A DNA stretch of 25,087 nucleotides, from NCBI GenBank assembly GCA_003978075.1, contig QOAM01000116.1:1-25087 (forward strand). Reading direction: 5' to 3'. Positions within the stretch are counted from its first letter, which is position 1; every line of letters starts with the position of its first letter. This document shows, piece by piece, positions 22,335 through 25,087 of the stretch. The position numbers and the translations under genes were made by a program. The notes below the pieces were generated by a model that made no database searches, was not told the origin of the DNA, and worked only from the letters and a program-made list of their open reading frames with translations. The stretch comes from Thermodesulfatator sp. Lineage in GTDB: Bacteria > Desulfobacterota > Thermodesulfobacteria > Thermodesulfobacteriales > Thermodesulfobacteriaceae.

Positions 22335-24467
22335 CTCCAGTTGGATGCGCCGGGCCCTTAGGTCGACCTCTTTTATCCGTACCCGAACTCGCTGGCCGAT
22401 CTGAAAGACGCGCCCGGTGCGCCGGCCCACCAGGCGGTGATTCTTTTCGTCTAAAAAGTAATAGTCGTCGTGGAGGTCCGTGAGGCGCACCACCCCGGAG
22501 ACGAAATACTCCTCGAGTTCCACAAAGAAGCCAAAGGCCGCCACCCCGGAGATGATACCGGTAAAGGTTTCTCCCACATGATCGCGCATGAAACGCACCT
22601 GCACCCTCTCCAGCATCTCGCGTTCGGCCTCCAAGGCCGTGCGTTCGCGTTGGGAAAGGTGCTTGCCCATCTCCACCAGTTCCTGGTAGGAATAAGGGGG
22701 CGGTTTACGCCTTAGGGCCGCTTTCAGGGTGCGGTGGAGCACCAGGTCGGGATACCGTCGGATGGGAGAGGTGAAATGAGCATAGCAGGGGGAAGCCAAC
22801 CCGAAGTGACCGATATTTTCCGGGCTGTAATGGGCCTGTTTCATGGAGCGCAGAAGCAGGGTGTTTACCAGGTAAGCGTAAGGGCGCCCCTGCACCTTGC
22901 GGACGACCTCCTGGACCCAAAGGGGGGTGGGCTCTACCGGGGCCTCCAGATCCAGACCCAGGGTGCGAGCGAATTCCACGAACTCCCGGATCTTCAATGG
23001 ATCCGGCGCCTCGTGCACCCGGTAAAGGAAAGGGTAGCCCCGATCCTCAAGAAAGCGGGCTACGGCCTCGTTGGCCGCGATCATGAATTCCTCGATGAGA
23101 AAATGGGCCAGGTGCCGCTCGCGCCTTAAGATATCTCGGATCTCCCCCCGGAGATCCAGCACCACCTCCGGCTCCGGAAGGTCGAAGTCGATACTTCCCC
23201 GAGCGAGGCGCCGCTGGCGCAGGATCTGAGCCAGCTCGGCGGCGTTCTCCAGCATGCGGAGAAGCCTTCGGTACTTGCGGCGCAGGGCCCGATCCTGGTC
23301 CACCAGAATACCCTTGACCTCGGTATAGGTAAGGCGGGCGTGGCTCCATATCACCGCCGGATAAAAACGACTCCGGCGAAGACAGCCCTCCCGGTTAAAG
23401 TCCATTTCTACGGTTAGGGCCAGGCGTTCCACCCGGGGCTGGAGGCTGCACAGGCCGTTTGAGAGTTTTTCCGGAAACATAGGGACCACCAGGTTGGGAA
23501 AGTAGACGCTGGTTCCCCGCTCGTAGGCCTCGCGGTCCAGGGCTGAGCCCGGTTTTACATAGTGGGAGACATCGGCAATGGCCACATAGAGTTTGTACCC
23601 CGTACGGGTGCGACGCACGCAAACGGCGTCGTCAAAGTCTCGGGCGTTTTCGCCATCGATGGTCACCAAAGGCACCCGCGTGAGATCCTTTCGGCCGATC
23701 TTGTCCTCCGGAAGGACCTCCTCCGGGAGCCGCTCCAGTTCCTTGCGCACCTCCCGACTCCAGCGATGAGGGAGCTCGTAGTGGTAGATCACGGCCCGGG
23801 CCTGGGTCCGGAGATCCTCCGGATCTCCCAGGACTTCCACGATGCGCCCCTCAGGGATGCGCCGGCCGGGGGAGAAGTCCGTGATCTCCGCCACCACCAT
23901 CTCTCCCTCCTCCGCTCCCCGCTCTTCCCCCGGCGGAATAAGGATCTCCACCGGGAGTTTCTCGTCCTCCGGGATGACCGTGGCCACCCGGCGACCGCGG
24001 AAGAAAAAACCCACGATCTTCTCGCGCCGTCGTTCTAGGACGCGGATGATCGATCCTTCGGGGCCCTTTTTGGTCCGACGCTCGATGCGGGCCACCACCA
24101 GGTCCCCGTCTAGCGCCCCCTGAAGGCGCCCGGGCGGGATGAAAATCGTAGGAGAGCCCTCATCTTCCGGATTGACAAAGGCGTAGCCTTCGGGACGCAC
24201 CGCTAGTCTCCCCACCACCAGGGGCATCTCCTCCGGAAGGCCGTAGCGCCGCCCCTTGATGTGGACCAGCTCCCCCCGTTCCACCAGATTTTTGACTACT
24301 TGGCGAAAGTTCCGCCTTTCGGAGGGGGAAATGTGCAAAAGGTGATAGAGTTCCCGCAGGAGGAGGGGACGCCCCTCCTCCTGCATGACCGCTTTGATGG
24401 CCTGGGGAAGGGGAAGATCGAGATAAGCCGGCCGCTTTCCCCGCTGTCCTCTTTTTCGGCGCGCCAT
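22317..24467 (-). CDS. rnr: Ribonuclease R
   Basis: A 716-residue 3'-to-5' exoribonuclease able to degrade structured RNA. Domain order is that of RNase R: a basic winged-helix start (about 19-75), two cold-shock-like domains (about 83-145 and 150-215), the RNB core, then an S1 domain (about 635-715: VGETFTGIISGVAAFGFFVE). Catalytic aspartates Asp271, Asp277, Asp279 and Asp280 lie in the segment TIDGENARDFDDAV. Further RNB marks are YVKPGSALDREAYERGTSVY, FPEKLSNGLCSLQP and HFTSPIRRYPDLVLHR. The lysine-rich C-terminal tail of E. coli RNase R is absent. It ends inside the convergent HEAT-like gene. The Shine-Dalgarno (GAGGG) is 13 bases upstream, so start assignment is moderate. Confidence 0.95.
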   Translation of the reverse strand: MARRKRGQRGKRPAYLDLPLPQAIKAVMQEEGRPLLLRELYHLLHISPSERRNFRQVVKNLVERGELVHIKGRRYGLPEEMPLVVGRLAVRPEGYAFVNPEDEGSPTIFIPPGRLQGALDGDLVVARIERRTKKGPEGSIIRVLERRREKIVGFFFRGRRVATVIPEDEKLPVEILIPPGEERGAEEGEMVVAEITDFSPGRRIPEGRIVEVLGDPEDLRTQARAVIYHYELPHRWSREVRKELERLPEEVLPEDKIGRKDLTRVPLVTIDGENARDFDDAVCVRRTRTGYKLYVAIADVSHYVKPGSALDREAYERGTSVYFPNLVVPMFPEKLSNGLCSLQPRVERLALTVEMDFNREGCLRRSRFYPAVIWSHARLTYTEVKGILVDQDRALRRKYRRLLRMLENAAELAQILRQRRLARGSIDFDLPEPEVVLDLRGEIRDILRRERHLAHFLIEEFMIAANEAVARFLEDRGYPFLYRVHEAPDPLKIREFVEFARTLGLDLEAPVEPTPLWVQEVVRKVQGRPYAYLVNTLLLRSMKQAHYSPENIGHFGLASPCYAHFTSPIRRYPDLVLHRTLKAALRRKPPPYSYQELVEMGKHLSQRERTALEAEREMLERVQVRFMRDHVGETFTGIISGVAAFGFFVELEEYFVSGVVRLTDLHDDYYFLDEKNHRLVGRRTGRVFQIGQRVRVRIKEVDLRARRIQLELVEVL

Positions 24468-24563
24468 GGACCGATTTTACCCTCGGTTTTGCCCCTCCGG
24501 TAGCTCGCCACCTGCTTTTCGTCCCGGGTTTCACCGCGGGATCTACCCTTTGACGACTCGTTT

Positions 24564-24598
24564 GACAAAATTTGTTCCTCAACCGACAAAATTTGTCG
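24564..24598 (+). promoter_or_regulatory. Two phased upstream elements, likely activator-binding sites
   Basis: The 12-base sequence GACAAAATTTGT occurs at 24564-24575 and again at 24585-24596, exactly 21 bases (two helical turns) apart. The second copy extends to CGACAAA-A-TTTGTCG, a near-perfect palindrome. A poorer third copy falls at the next 21-base step (24606-24617). They lie about 80-110 bases upstream of the sigma-54 -24 element, the usual place for an NtrC/PilR-family enhancer-binding protein. Confidence 0.6.
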
Positions 24599-24672
24599 CA
24601 GATCAGAAAATTTTTTCAGACCTCTTGGCGCCTTTTCCGGCGCAGGAGGAGTCAAAGGGCCTCCGGAAGATG

Positions 24673-24690
24673 TTGGCACGACCTTTGCTT
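24673..24690 (+). promoter_or_regulatory. Sigma-54 (RpoN) promoter of the pilin gene
   Basis: TTGGCACGACCTTTGCTT matches the -24/-12 consensus: GG at 24675-24676 and GC at 24687-24688 with exactly 10 bases between them. Transcription would start near 24700, leaving a leader of about 33 bases before ATG 24733. Pilin genes are often RpoN/PilR-dependent, which agrees with the gene that follows. Confidence 0.8.
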
Positions 24691-24732
24691 GAGGTAAAAA
24701 CAACAAAAAATTTTTTTAAGGAGGTAGGAGCC

Positions 24733-25087
24733 ATGAAAGAAGTAAGAAAGAAGAGGAGGGAGAGGGAGAAGGGTTTTACCTTGGTGGAGCTGATGATCGT
24801 CATCGCCATCATCGCCATTTTGGCAGCGGTGGCTATTGGGCAATATGGCAAGTATATCAAAAAAGCCCACGGGAAGGAGTTGATGGAATATGCACGGACC
24901 TGTGCAGGCGAAATACTGATAAGTTGTGAATCAGGTTCTGATTGGGATAGCGCCAAAAGTTCTTCGGCTTGTGAAGATAAAAATAATTTAAAGGGTAAAT
25001 ATTTTAATAGTGTTGATATTACTATAAATGGTAATAGCTGTGATAATTTTACGGTAAAAGCGGATGGAAAGAATGCGGACGAAGATG
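24733..25087 (+). CDS. pilA: Type IV prepilin (partial, 3' end outside window)
   Basis: The 118 visible residues begin with a short, very basic leader (14 residues, MKEVRKKRREREKG) and a type III prepilin cleavage site, G14|F15, followed by FTLVELMIVIAIIAILAAVA. Glu19, the +5 glutamate needed for assembly, is present. The hydrophobic helix continues to about residue 37 and ends at YGKYIKKAHG. The rest shows four cysteines and is rich in Ser, Asn and Asp, with no recognised fold. Processing by PilD and assembly into a type IV pilus or pseudopilus is expected. AAGGAGG (24718-24724) lies eight bases before the ATG. From about 24890 the sequence becomes clearly AT-rich, unlike the first part of the gene and the neighbours. 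Major pilin is likely but a minor pilin or pseudopilin is possible. Confidence 0.9.
   Translation, partial: MKEVRKKRREREKGFTLVELMIVIAIIAILAAVAIGQYGKYIKKAHGKELMEYARTCAGEILISCESGSDWDSAKSSSACEDKNNLKGKYFNSVDITINGNSCDNFTVKADGKNADED

Noticed and set aside
24468..24560. Promoter for rnr on the minus strand (TAAAAT at 24474-24479, or TTGTCA further upstream)
   Set aside because: The first has no -35 and would give an almost leaderless start; the second has only a weak -10 (TAGATC). Neither can be supported.

Overview
The window is a GC-rich bacterial chromosome segment from what looks like a strictly anaerobic, probably thermophilic, respiratory organism. The pairing of desulfoferrodoxin, rubredoxin and rubredoxin:oxygen oxidoreductase with a NuoEFG-less complex I, plus a HEAT-like protein resembling a Desulfovibrio family, points to a sulfate- or sulfur-metabolising lineage such as Thermodesulfobacteriota. 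This placement is inferred from gene content only. No plasmid, phage, IS element or CRISPR array is visible.

Layout. Positions 1-427 (+) hold the C-terminal end of a DUF1703/PD-(D/E)XK-type protein, followed by a hairpin. Positions 764-2899 (+) hold an inositol-monophosphatase family gene, a Nudix hydrolase and a receiver-GGDEF diguanylate cyclase, all overlapping. Positions 2932-6890 (-) form a tight operon: hisB, a small lipoprotein, hisA and an RNase II-like RNB exoribonuclease. A tRNA-Leu(CAG) with its own promoter lies at 6997-7084 (+), and an arabinose-5-phosphate isomerase gene (kdsD/kpsF) at 7369-8343 (+).

Positions 8431-18909 (-) form one compact operon, read as ferredoxin-nuoA-B-C-D-H-I-J-K-L-M-N. 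It encodes an 11-subunit complex I with no NADH-dehydrogenase module (NuoE/F/G); a four-cluster ferredoxin with an Ala/Lys/Pro-rich tail is its first gene and the obvious candidate electron-input partner. A ScpA-like kleisin lies at 19017-19688 (-).

Positions 19850-22334 (+) form an oxygen-defence operon: desulfoferrodoxin (superoxide reductase), rubredoxin (too short for ordinary ORF cut-offs), rubredoxin:oxygen oxidoreductase with every diiron ligand present, and an overlapping HEAT-like protein. It has a good sigma-70-type promoter with a duplicated TTGACA box. RNase R (22317-24467, -) converges on it. At the right edge a type IV prepilin begins at 24733 (+), behind a textbook sigma-54 promoter and two identical 12-bp upstream elements exactly 21 bp apart.

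No wholly new system stands out. The most notable items are the NADH-module-less complex I with its ferredoxin, the sigma-54/enhancer architecture before the pilin, the HEAT-like fourth gene of the oxygen-defence operon, the abrupt AT-rich shift inside the pilin gene, and two RNB exoribonucleases within 25 kb.
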